From assembly GCF_009604405.1 (NCBI RefSeq), contig NZ_WEGK01000013.1, positions 62,001-126,000 of the forward strand: a stretch of 64,000 bases of DNA. The letters run 5' to 3'. A model generated the notes under the pieces. That model made no database searches. It saw nothing but the letters and a program-made list of their open reading frames with translations, and was not told the origin of the DNA. The DNA is from Nocardia macrotermitis (GTDB lineage Bacteria; Actinomycetota; Actinomycetes; Mycobacteriales; Mycobacteriaceae). Positions 24,672 through 32,303 of this stretch are shown in pieces. Position 1 is the stretch's first letter. The number at the start of each line of letters is the position of its first letter. The position numbers were made by a program, and so were the translations under genes.

Positions 24672-25565
24672 CTAGGAGGTGACCGCGCCGATGCAGTAAC
24701 CCTGCTTCCCGGACTTCAGGGTGAATGTCCGGGTCTGCTCGACGCCGTCGGTGGTCGCGACGGTGGCCTCCACCGACACGTACGACGCGCGCAACGTCGT
24801 CGAACTCAGCGACTGGTCGTCGAAGGACCGGATGTTCTCCAGCGCTTTGAGCCCGGTCAGCGGCGCGGGGACGGGCGCTCCGGTGCCGTCGGGATCCCAG
24901 TTCGCCGCGCCGGCCGCGCAGCGCAGCGGGTGCGTGGTCTCCTTGTCGGCCGGGTCCAGCGGCTTGCCGATGACGCGATCGAGGTAGCGGCGCACGGTGT
25001 GCCGGGCGTCGGTCTCGTCGAACGCCGGGGTGGCCCCGGCGGTGTAGACGCGCGGGCAGGCGTAGCCGGTGTCGATATCGGTGCGCTGCGCCACCACGGT
25101 GACCGCGCCGTGACCGGTGCCCTGCCAGGTGATCGCGGCGCCGTCGTCCACGCCGGGGCGGGCCAGGGCGGTCAGGATCGCTTTCTTGTCGGTGTACATG
25201 GACTGCACGTGTTGCGGCGCGAGGGTCCAGCATTTGGCCTGGAGCCGGGCCGGGGACAGCGATTGCAGGTCCATGGCCCAGGCGGTGAGCGCGTCGGCGG
25301 CGGCGGAATCGGGTTTGGTGAGCGAGACGGTTACCAGGAGTTCGCCGGGCTTCGGTTTCGGCGCGACGGGGACGGCCGCGGCGGTGGCCGCCGGGGTCGA
25401 GGTCGTGGTGGTCGCCGCGGTGTGCGGCGTGTCGGTGGTGTAGTCGGTGCCCTCGATGCCCACCCGCGAATCGCAGCCCGCGACCAGTCCCGCCGCGATC
25501 AGCGCCAGGCCCCCGGCCAGTGCGTTTCGGAGCTGTGCACGCGAAGCCGGTCGGGGAAATTTCAC
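24672..25565 (-). CDS. secreted lipoprotein of unknown function
   Basis: 297 residues. The signal peptide ends in a lipobox (AAGLVAGC), so lipidation at that Cys and attachment to the membrane are expected. A Thr/Ala/Pro linker of about 50 residues follows. The globular part has two pairs of Cys (AKCWTLAP, GYACPRV, LRCAAGA, GYCIGA), probably disulfide-bonded, and resembles actinobacterial NTF2-like secreted proteins, though I cannot name the family. The GTG at 25565 fits a basic N-terminus (KFPRPASRAQLR). An open frame runs far upstream across the acyltransferase genes but is antisense to them. It is divergent from the first acyltransferase. Confidence 0.85.
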   Translation of the reverse strand: MKFPRPASRAQLRNALAGGLALIAAGLVAGCDSRVGIEGTDYTTDTPHTAATTTTSTPAATAAAVPVAPKPKPGELLVTVSLTKPDSAAADALTAWAMDLQSLSPARLQAKCWTLAPQHVQSMYTDKKAILTALARPGVDDGAAITWQGTGHGAVTVVAQRTDIDTGYACPRVYTAGATPAFDETDARHTVRRYLDRVIGKPLDPADKETTHPLRCAAGAANWDPDGTGAPVPAPLTGLKALENIRSFDDQSLSSTTLRASYVSVEATVATTDGVEQTRTFTLKSGKQGYCIGAVTS

Positions 25566-25676
25566 TGCGGTGAACCTCTTTCCTGTACGCGAGTGCCGTT
25601 GTCGGAGGGTATATGTGCGCAATCGCACACATGCCTGGGTGTAGCCCGATGTGGTGGGGACTACGCTAGCGGAATT

Positions 25677-26474
25677 GTGGAACCCGTCTACCGGTCGATC
25701 ATCGGCCTGGCCCGCACCATCTTCTTCGCGCAGGGGCTGAAATTCGACGTCCGAGGGGCCGAGCGCATCCCCGCCGTCGGTGGCGCGGTCATCGCCATCA
25801 ATCACACCGGCTACATGGACTTCACCTATGCCGGGCTGCCCGCGCGCACCCCGAAACGGTACATCCGGTTCATGGCCAAGAAGGAGGTGTTCGACAGTGG
25901 CGTCTCCGGTCCGATCATGCGCGCGCTGCGGCACATTCCGGTGGATCGTTCGGCCGGGGCCGACTCCTACAAGGCCGCGCTCGAGTATCTGAGCCGCGGT
26001 GAGCTGGTCGGGGTGTATCCGGAGGCGACGATCAGCCGCAGCTTCGAGATCAAGGAATTCAAGTCCGGCGCCGCGCGCATGTCGATGGAATCGGGCGTAC
26101 CGATCATCCCGATGGTGATCTGGGGCGCGCAGCGGGTGTGGACCAAGGGGCATCCGAAACATCTGGGCCGCAGCAATACTCCGATCCGGATCGCGGTGGG
26201 TGACCCGATCGCGCCGCCCGAGGTGGGCGACCGGGACGTCAGCGAGGTGGCCGCGGAGCTGACCACCCGGCTGCGCGCCACCATGCAGCGGATGCTCGAG
26301 GAATTGCAGCAGGGCTACCCGCACGAACCCGGCGCGTACTGGGTTCCGGCACGGCTCGGCGGCGGTGCGCCCACACTGGAGGAGGCGAACGCGATGGACG
26401 CCGCGGACGCCGCCGCCAAGGCCGAACGGGCCGCGGCGGACCGGAATTCGGCTGCCGGGCAAGCGGATCGGTAG
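25677..26474 (+). CDS. 1-acylglycerol-3-phosphate acyltransferase-like protein (PlsC family)
   Basis: 265 residues with the PlsC blocks in order: INHTGYMDF (HxxxxD catalytic motif), FMAKKEVFDS, GVYPEATIS (the EGT-like acceptor site, here EAT), and IPMVIWGAQ. The C-terminal tail is Ala-rich and charged. These enzymes acylate lysophosphatidate or related acceptors at the membrane. It starts at GTG 25677. It is followed 36 bases later by a paralogue with about half its residues in common. Mycobacteria carry a similar run (Rv3814c-Rv3816c) at this place. Confidence 0.92.
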   Translation: MEPVYRSIIGLARTIFFAQGLKFDVRGAERIPAVGGAVIAINHTGYMDFTYAGLPARTPKRYIRFMAKKEVFDSGVSGPIMRALRHIPVDRSAGADSYKAALEYLSRGELVGVYPEATISRSFEIKEFKSGAARMSMESGVPIIPMVIWGAQRVWTKGHPKHLGRSNTPIRIAVGDPIAPPEVGDRDVSEVAAELTTRLRATMQRMLEELQQGYPHEPGAYWVPARLGGGAPTLEEANAMDAADAAAKAERAAADRNSAAGQADR

Positions 26475-26510
26475 TCCGGCCGCGAGAGTGGATGTACAGG
26501 AGTTGTAGGC

Positions 26511-27284
26511 ATGGCGCGCGAACCCGTCTTCGACGTTCTCACCGGATTGGTCCGCAGTACGTTCTGGGCACAGGGCCTGCGGATCGATATCACTGGGCAG
26601 GAACACATTCCGCGCTCCGGCGGGGCGGTGCTGGCCGTGAACCACACCGCCTACCTGGATTTCATGGAGGTGGGGTTGGTGGGCCGCCGTTCGGGCCGCA
26701 ACGTCCGGTACATGATGAAGGCCGAACTCGAGCACGGCATCGTGGGCTGGCTCATGAAGCACTGCAAGGCGATCGGCGTGGATCGCGGTCACGGCGCGGA
26801 ATCGTACGGGCGTGCGGTGGAGTCGCTGCGTGGCGGTGAGATCGTGGTCGTGTATCCCGAGGCCACGATCAGCCGCAGTTTCGAGTTGAAGGAATTCAAA
26901 TCCGGTGCGGCGCGGATGGCGATCGAATCGGGTGCGCCGATCGTGCCCATGACCATCTGGGGCGCGCAACGCATCTGGACCAAGGACCTGCCGAAGGAAT
27001 TGGGCCGCAACCATTTCCCGATCCACATCCGGATCGGCGAGCCGCTCGCGCCGCCGCCCGGTGAAGTTACCGCGATCGGGGTGGACGAGTTGACCGCCGA
27101 ATTGCGTTCGCGCATGGGTGATCTGCTCGAGCTGACGCAGCAGGGGTACGAGATGCCTTCGGGCGCACCGTGGGTGCCTGCCCGGTTGGGTGGATCCGCG
27201 CCCACGCCGGAGCGGGCGATCGTCCTGGATCAGGAGGAACTCGCACGTCGTCGCGCCGTCGCCCAGCGTAGAGCCGAGAGCTGA
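26511..27284 (+). CDS. 1-acylglycerol-3-phosphate acyltransferase-like protein (PlsC family), paralogue
   Basis: 257 residues, the second of two tandem PlsC-family genes. NHTAYLDFMEVG supplies the HxxxxD motif, YMMKAEL and VYPEATISRSFELKEFKSGA the acceptor block, and VPMTIWGAQRIWTK the final block. The segment around SRSFE(I/L)KEFKSGAARM is nearly identical to the neighbour, showing a tandem duplication. The ATG at 26511 follows AGGAG by about 8 bases. It ends in a convergent arrangement with the MFS gene, with a bidirectional terminator between. Confidence 0.92.
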   Translation: MAREPVFDVLTGLVRSTFWAQGLRIDITGQEHIPRSGGAVLAVNHTAYLDFMEVGLVGRRSGRNVRYMMKAELEHGIVGWLMKHCKAIGVDRGHGAESYGRAVESLRGGEIVVVYPEATISRSFELKEFKSGAARMAIESGAPIVPMTIWGAQRIWTKDLPKELGRNHFPIHIRIGEPLAPPPGEVTAIGVDELTAELRSRMGDLLELTQQGYEMPSGAPWVPARLGGSAPTPERAIVLDQEELARRRAVAQRRAES

Positions 27285-27330
27285 GTCGCGGATCAGGCTG
27301 TCCGGCAGCGGTATTCGGCGGGAGTCTATG

Positions 27331-27371
27331 CGATATCGCCGCGCGGCGGGCGTGCCGCGTCGGCGATATCG
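27331..27371. terminator. bidirectional terminator hairpin
   Basis: CGATATCGCCGCGCGGC (27331-27347) pairs with GCCGCG (27354-27359) and CGGCGATATCG (27361-27371), leaving one bulged T and a 6-base loop. The hairpin lies between the convergent acyltransferase and MFS stop codons and could serve both. Confidence 0.75.
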
Positions 27372-27392
27372 TGATAAGACTGGGCTCGTTTT

Positions 27393-28796
27393 CTACTGTG
27401 CGACAGCCTGTTTCATAGGGATTGCTTCGCCGCGCAGAGTAGCTGCCGCACCGAGGAAGCCGATGGCGGCGGCGATCCAGAAGGCGAGGGAGAAGCCGGT
27501 GGTGACCGAGCCGACCATCAGGGCGGCGGCGAGTTGACTGCCGAAGGCGCCGCCGATGGTGCGGGAGACGGTGTTGATGCCGTTGGCGGTGGCGGATTCG
27601 GCCGGGTCGACGACACGGTGCAGGTGGGCGGGCAGGGCGGCCATGACCAGGCCGGTGCCGATGCCGATCGGGATCGCGCCGATCGCGAGTTCCCACAGGC
27701 TCGCGTGGGCCAGGGCCAGGATCGCCGCGCCGGCCGCGGTGAGGATCAGGCCGAGGGTCAGTGGCAGGCGCGGGCCGCGGCGGGCGATGAGGCGTCCGGC
27801 GATGCTCCCGGCCGGCAGGATGACCAGGGTCGAGGGCAGCATGACCAGTCCGGCCAGGGTGACCGAGGAGCCGAAACCGCCTGCGCCGCTGGGTAGTTCG
27901 GACAGTTTCGGGATCAGCACGTAGTAGATGAACTGCACCACGCCCAGCGCGAACGCGGCCAGATGCACGATGCCGGTGGAGCGATGCAGCACCAGATCCA
28001 TCCGGATGAGCGGGAAACGCAGCCGCTTCTCCAGGCGCACGAATCCGATCAGCAGCACGATGCCCGCCGCGGCGCAGGCCAGCACCGGAACGCTGGTCCA
28101 CCCGCTGCCCGGGGCGAGGGTGAGCGCGACCAGGATGCCGGACAGGCCGCCCGCGAGCAGCACCACACCGCCCGGATCGAGTCGTCCGCCGGATTCGACC
28201 GGGCCCTCGGGCACCGCGACGTAGGTGAGAATCAGTGCGGCCGTTGCCAATACCGCGCCGATCGCGAAGAGCCAGCGCCAGGAGGCGTGGTCGACGACCA
28301 GTCCGCCGATCACCAGCGCGATACCGGCCGCGCCGCCGACCAGCGCGGACAGGAATCCGAGTCCGCCGTGCACCTTCGCGGGTGGCAGCACCGCCGGGAC
28401 CGAACCGAAGGCCAGCGGCAGGATGGCCATGCTCACGCCCTGTGCCGCGCGGGCGGCGATCAGGACGCCGATCTGCGGGGCGGCCATGGCGACGAGCGTC
28501 GCGACGAGGTAGATCCCGAGCACCGTGAGCAGCGTGCGGCGGCGGCCGAAACGATCGCCGATCCGGCCGAACAGTGGGGTGAGGATCGCGCTGGCCAGCA
28601 GCGGGGCGCTCAGTACCGCCCAGGTCGCAGCGGTCGTGCTGGTGTGCAGGGCGTGCTGGAGGGTGCCGATGGTCGGTACCAGCATGGTCTGCATCAGCGC
28701 GTAGGACAGCACGCCGAGCGCCAGGGCGGGCATGGCCAGGCGGTGCGCGGTCGGCGGCGGGCGATAGATGGTGGGTGGTGACGTCCGGGTGGTCAC
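27393..28796 (-). CDS. MFS transporter, multidrug efflux type (14-TM DHA2-like)
   Basis: A 467-residue permease with 12-14 hydrophobic helices. Motif A is present as GRIGDRFGRRRTLL between TM2 and TM3. Further drug-transporter signatures are RAAQGVSMAILPLAFGSV and GGLVVDHASWRWLFAIGAVL. The GTG at 28796 is preceded by AGGAGAGGAG and is preferred over the longer frame starting in the operator region. It is divergent from a TetR gene with two matching palindromes between them, the common arrangement for a repressor-controlled efflux pump. The substrate is unknown. Confidence 0.92.
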   Translation of the reverse strand: MTTRTSPPTIYRPPPTAHRLAMPALALGVLSYALMQTMLVPTIGTLQHALHTSTTAATWAVLSAPLLASAILTPLFGRIGDRFGRRRTLLTVLGIYLVATLVAMAAPQIGVLIAARAAQGVSMAILPLAFGSVPAVLPPAKVHGGLGFLSALVGGAAGIALVIGGLVVDHASWRWLFAIGAVLATAALILTYVAVPEGPVESGGRLDPGGVVLLAGGLSGILVALTLAPGSGWTSVPVLACAAAGIVLLIGFVRLEKRLRFPLIRMDLVLHRSTGIVHLAAFALGVVQFIYYVLIPKLSELPSGAGGFGSSVTLAGLVMLPSTLVILPAGSIAGRLIARRGPRLPLTLGLILTAAGAAILALAHASLWELAIGAIPIGIGTGLVMAALPAHLHRVVDPAESATANGINTVSRTIGGAFGSQLAAALMVGSVTTGFSLAFWIAAAIGFLGAAATLRGEAIPMKQAVAQ

Positions 28797-28812
28797 GGCG
28801 GGCTCCTCTCCT

Positions 28813-28863
28813 GCGAACAATGTTCGCGTAAGGTGACCCTAACTCCGTGCGAACGTTGTTCGC
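28813..28863. promoter_or_regulatory. paired TetR operators
   Basis: Two perfect 15-bp palindromes share the same arms: GCGAACAATGTTCGC (28813-28827) and GCGAACGTTGTTCGC (28849-28863), 36 bp centre to centre. The nearer one begins 17 bases upstream of the MFS start. They are the expected binding sites for the TetR product of the divergent gene at 29096. Confidence 0.85.
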
Positions 28864-28909
28864 AAGAGGGTGCTCGTCCGCGCGGATGTGATTTGAACGA
28901 CGCTCGGGG

Positions 28910-28985
28910 CAGACGCGCAGACGCGCAGACGCGCAGACGCGCAGACGCGCAGACGCGCAGACGCGCGGGCACGCGGGCACGCGGG
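28910..28985. repeat. 8-bp tandem repeat (VNTR)
   Basis: Seven exact copies of CAGACGCG (28910-28965) are followed by two copies of CGGGCACG (28966-28981) and a partial third. The array lies between the operators and the TetR start, inside the TetR 5' region. Its copy number probably varies between strains. Confidence 0.9.
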
Positions 28986-29095
28986 TCCGGTCGGTCCCGG
29001 ACGCATGGCTGCCAATACGCTCGGGTCCGGCGGAGGCATTCGGGTGTGTCTGCGCTGCCGCGATCGATCGGGATCGCCGGAAGGAAGGGAGCCGG

Positions 29096-29686
29096 GTGCG
29101 CGCACAACCGCTCAGCAGGGCCGTCATCGTCGCGGCCGCTCGCCGCATCGCCGACACCGAGGGCCTCGCGGCGTTGACGTTGCGCCGGGTGGCCGCCGAA
29201 CTCGACACCGGGCAGGCTTCGCTCTACCGGCACATCGCCGACCGGGGCGAACTGCTGTCCCTGCTGAACGAGGAACTCGCCCGCGCCTTCCCGGTCGTCC
29301 GCGACGGCACCGCCCGCGAACGCCTGATCGCGCAGTGGCGCGGCGCCCATCAGGTGATGCTCGACCACCCCTGGGCCGCCCAGGTCATCAACGAGCCGAG
29401 TTCGGTCACCGCGACCTCCCTGCCCTTCGCCGAATCCGCCATCGCGGCCTTCCTCGAGGCGGGCCTGGACGAACACGCCGCCGCCCGCGCCTACCGCGCC
29501 ACCTGGCACCTGCTCATCGGCCAGATCGTCAACGACCACCCCCTCGGCCACCCCGGCTTCACCATCGACCCCACCACCTACCCCGCCCTCACCGCCACCC
29601 GCCCCCACCTCACCGACCTCGACCCCGCCACCGAATTCGACTGGTCCCTACGCCAACTCCTCACCGGCATCCTCGGTCCGGAGTAA
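29096..29686 (+). CDS. TetR family repressor, probable regulator of the divergent MFS pump
   Basis: 196 residues. The N-terminal HTH is IVAAARRIADTEGLAALTLR, then RVAAELDTGQASLYRHIADR, with RGELLSLLNEEL following. The ligand-binding domain resembles the TetR_C class of drug-responsive repressors (YRATWHLLIGQIVNDH). The GTG at 29096 has AGGAAGGGAG about 6 bases upstream. The gene is divergent from an MFS exporter with two identical-arm palindromes between, so autoregulation and control of the pump are likely. The last ~19 codons and stop are part of a four-copy tandem array that continues downstream. Confidence 0.92.
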   Translation: MRAQPLSRAVIVAAARRIADTEGLAALTLRRVAAELDTGQASLYRHIADRGELLSLLNEELARAFPVVRDGTARERLIAQWRGAHQVMLDHPWAAQVINEPSSVTATSLPFAESAIAAFLEAGLDEHAAARAYRATWHLLIGQIVNDHPLGHPGFTIDPTTYPALTATRPHLTDLDPATEFDWSLRQLLTGILGPE

Positions 29687-30190
29687 CTCGACTCGGAACC
29701 CGGGCGACCTGTTCGGTCCTGTGCCCCAGTGCATTCGCCTCCGGTGCGTTTGCCTGGGCTGTGGCGATCCGAACCGATGGTCCATACGGGGACTCCTCAC
29801 CGGCATCCTCGGTCCGGAGTAACTCGACTCGGAACCCGGGCGACCTGTTCGGTCCTGTGCCCCAGTGCATTCGTCTCCGGTGCTCTCGCCTGGGCTGTGG
29901 CGATCCGAACCGATGGTCCATACGGCGACTCCTCAGCGGCATCCTCGGTCCGGAGTGACCCGACTCCAATCTCGGGCGACCCGTTCGGTCCTGTGCCCCA
30001 GTGCATTCGTCTCCGATGCGCTCGCCTGGGCTGCGGCGATCCGAACCGAATTCGAATGGTCTGTGCGGCGACTCCTCGCCGGCGTCTTCGGCCCGGGGTA
30101 ACTCGACTCGGAACTCGGGCGACCTGTTCGGTCCTGCGTCACGGCGCGTTCGTCTTCGATGCGTTCGCCTGGGCCGATGCGCCGGTGCCG
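29630..30190 (+). repeat. four tandem 136-143-bp repeats including the 3' end of the TetR gene
   Basis: Copies begin at about 29630, 29773, 29909 and 30045. Copy 1 includes the TetR codons for TEFDWSLRQLLTGILGPE plus the stop. Copies 2 and 3 share a 7-base deletion in ACCGA(ATTCGAC)TGG but still read WSIRxLL(T/S)GILGPE-stop. Copy 4 reads TEFEWSVRRLLAGVFGPG-stop, with conservative substitutions. Each is followed by the same ~90-base non-coding block (GGGCGACCTGTTCGGTCCTG...). Confidence 0.9.
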
Positions 30191-30355
30191 ATACGGACCA
30201 GCACGGGCGGTCGGGGCGTGATCGATCCGCGCGGTATGGCGGTCGCGGTGCTGCTGTTGGAAGGGTGTGCGGGACAGGTGTATACGCTGACCGGGGCGGT
30301 GTGGGAGCAGGGCGCGGCTTTCATGGATGTGAACGGCGGCGCAATCGTGACATAA
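30188..30355 (+). pseudogene. 3' remnant of an NmrA-like/SDR NAD(P)-binding protein
   Basis: An open stretch reads GVIDPRGMAVAVLLLEGCAG then QVYTLTGAVWEQ, ending at a stop at 30355. It resembles the (V/I)DPRDxAAVAAxxL...Y.LTGPE segment near the C-terminus of NmrA-type proteins. No N-terminal Rossmann motif or start precedes it; the tandem repeats lie where the rest of the gene should be. The rest of the gap up to 30469 holds nothing recognised. Confidence 0.45.
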
Positions 30356-30469
30356 CGGACTGGACGGACGTCTCAACACGCGGTGCGGCGCGCCGTGTCA
30401 CCGCTATGACAGGTCCGCAACCTGCCAATTCATGGCGTATGTCGGAGCGAGTGGATACGGTCGGAGATC

Positions 30470-31492
30470 ATGAGCCGCTATGTGATGCCAGCGGAGTCCG
30501 CGCCGCATGCCCGGACGTGGCTGGCGTGGCCCGCCAAGGAGTCGGTCTGGGAGGAACTGCTACCCGAGGCGCGCGCGGATGTGGCACGGCTGGCTCAGGC
30601 CGTCGCCGAGCACGAATCCGTTGCGCTGCTTGCCCGCCGCGAACATGTCGAACAGGCGCGCAAGGTCGTCGGTGACGGGGTCGAGGTGGTCTCGGCCCCG
30701 CTGGACGACCTGTGGGTGCGCGATACCGGCGCGACCTTCGTGACCACCACCGAGGGTGAGGTGGCGGGGATCGACTTCAATTTCAACGGGTGGGGGCAGA
30801 AGGCCGAGTACCACCTGGACGCCCGCGTCGCGCGAAAGATGTTGGAACACGCGGGAATCGAGCGGGTGGTCGCGCCGATCGTCGCCGAGGGCGGCTCGCT
30901 CGAGGTCGACGGCGAGGGCACGCTGCTGGCGACCGAGAGTTCGCTGGTCAACCCGACGCGCAATCCCGGCAGCGATCACGACGAGATCGAACGCGCCCTG
31001 GGCGAGCTGCTCGGCGTCCGAAAAGTGGTGTGGTTGCAGGGCGTCGCGGGCGGTGAGGTGACGGACTGCCACGTCGACGCGGTCGCCCGTTTCGCGCGTC
31101 CCGGGGTGGTCGTGCTGGACCGCCCGGTGGATCCGGACCGCGACGACGTCTTCGCCCGCGCCGCCGCCCGCGCCCGCGAGATCCTGCGCGCCGCCACCGA
31201 CGCCGAGGGCCGCGCCTTCGAGATCATCGAACTGCCGCAACCGAATCGGGCCGATATGCCCGGCACGCGCGGCGCGGAATTCCTCTACACGTACGTGCAC
31301 TTCTACGTCGGCAACGACGCGGTGTACCTGCCCGCCTACGGTGACCGGCACGGCGACGACCGCGCCGCGGGCATCCTCGCCGACGCGTTTCCGGGCCGGG
31401 AGATCGTGCCGGTGGAATTCAACGCCGTCGCCGAGGGTGGTGGCGGGATCCACGCCGCCACCCAGCAGCAACCCGTTTCTGCGGCAAGGTGA
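30470..31492 (+). CDS. agmatine deiminase family protein lacking the catalytic Cys
   Basis: 340 residues with the overall layout of agmatine/peptidyl-arginine deiminases. PHARTWLAWP, DDLWVRDTGATF, FNGWGQKAEY, AEGGSLEVDGEG, TDCHVDAVARF (catalytic His and Asp) and YLPAYGD are all present in order. In the family the nucleophile is the Cys of GGGxIHCxTQQ; here the site reads GGGGIHAATQQQP (codons ATC CAC GCC GCC ACC), so the Cys is Ala. RDxGP also reads RDTGA. It may be inactive or do another job, so I give no gene symbol. The start is ATG 30470. It is convergent with the next gene, with only 7 bases between the stops. Confidence 0.85.
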   Translation: MSRYVMPAESAPHARTWLAWPAKESVWEELLPEARADVARLAQAVAEHESVALLARREHVEQARKVVGDGVEVVSAPLDDLWVRDTGATFVTTTEGEVAGIDFNFNGWGQKAEYHLDARVARKMLEHAGIERVVAPIVAEGGSLEVDGEGTLLATESSLVNPTRNPGSDHDEIERALGELLGVRKVVWLQGVAGGEVTDCHVDAVARFARPGVVVLDRPVDPDRDDVFARAAARAREILRAATDAEGRAFEIIELPQPNRADMPGTRGAEFLYTYVHFYVGNDAVYLPAYGDRHGDDRAAGILADAFPGREIVPVEFNAVAEGGGGIHAATQQQPVSAAR

Positions 31493-31499
31493 TTCGGGC

Positions 31500-32303
31500 T
31501 CAGCTGGGGTCGGAGCCGCGGATGGCCGAGAACCACACGGCGACCCCCGCGGCGACCGTGAATGCTCCGGCGAAGGCCGGGAATCCGCCGCCCGCGATGT
31601 AGACCCACAGCAGTGCGGCGAACGGTGCGGCAACGGCGAATTGGCCGTCCAGCAGGAGCCGTCGGGTGAAGCGGGATGCCGCGGCGGCGTGGGCCGGGCC
31701 GTCGGGATCGGGGCGGGTCGGGTTGTCGTGCAGGCGGCCGACGGGTTCGCGATCACGTACCGGCCCAGACGGATACAGCCGGACATTGCCGAAACGCACA
31801 ACGCCGTCCGTCAATTCGGCGGTCGAATCGGCCGCGGTGACCAGCGTGGGATCGAAATAGACCGGCAGCCAGCAGGTTCGGTCGTCCGCCGTCAGCTCCA
31901 ACCACGAACGGCTGAGCAACCGGTGCTGCTGGCGTATCCGTCGGCAGCGCAGCGCATTTCGGCCGGAGACCCCGGAGCCCGCGACTCCGGACTCCGCTGC
32001 CCCGGAGCCCGTGACTCCGGATTCCGTTGCCCCGGAGTCGGCGGCTTCGGTATCAGCTGACCTGGTATCGGCCGAAGCGGAATCGTCCGGCGCGGAGGAT
32101 ATCCGAGGATCGGTATGCCACGGCAACACCCCGGACGCGACCAGCACCCGAAACCCGCTGTACACCAACACAACCAGCGCCACCGCACCCAACATCGCCA
32201 ACTGCTCCGAATCGGCGAACGGTGCCCAGGCGAGACAGATCACCAGGGCGCCGCACGTCGTCAGCACCGGGTAGGCCAGCGGATGGCCCGAGCCGGAAAT
32301 CAC
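31500..32303 (-). CDS. hypothetical membrane protein
   Basis: 267 residues, not recognised. There are two hydrophobic helices near the N-terminus (VLTTCGALVICLAWAPF; LAMLGAVALVVLVYSGFRVL) and two near the C-terminus. Between them is a degenerate Ser/Gly/Ala repeat (ESGVTGSGAAESGVAGSGV), followed by a soluble domain (WLELTADDRTCWLPVYFDP). The GTG start at 32303 overlaps the stop of the upstream substrate-binding protein gene (GTGA), so it is translationally coupled to the peptide-transport operon. Any role in transport is a guess. Confidence 0.75.
   Translation of the reverse strand: MISGSGHPLAYPVLTTCGALVICLAWAPFADSEQLAMLGAVALVVLVYSGFRVLVASGVLPWHTDPRISSAPDDSASADTRSADTEAADSGATESGVTGSGAAESGVAGSGVSGRNALRCRRIRQQHRLLSRSWLELTADDRTCWLPVYFDPTLVTAADSTAELTDGVVRFGNVRLYPSGPVRDREPVGRLHDNPTRPDPDGPAHAAAASRFTRRLLLDGQFAVAAPFAALLWVYIAGGGFPAFAGAFTVAAGVAVWFSAIRGSDPS

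Noticed and set aside
24672..27026. A 784-residue open frame reading through both acyltransferase genes into the lipoprotein
   Set aside because: Only the last 297 residues show a signal peptide and lipobox; the rest is antisense to two PlsC-family genes.
28910..28985. Short direct repeats considered as a CRISPR array
   Set aside because: The 8-bp units are contiguous with no spacers and no cas genes are nearby.
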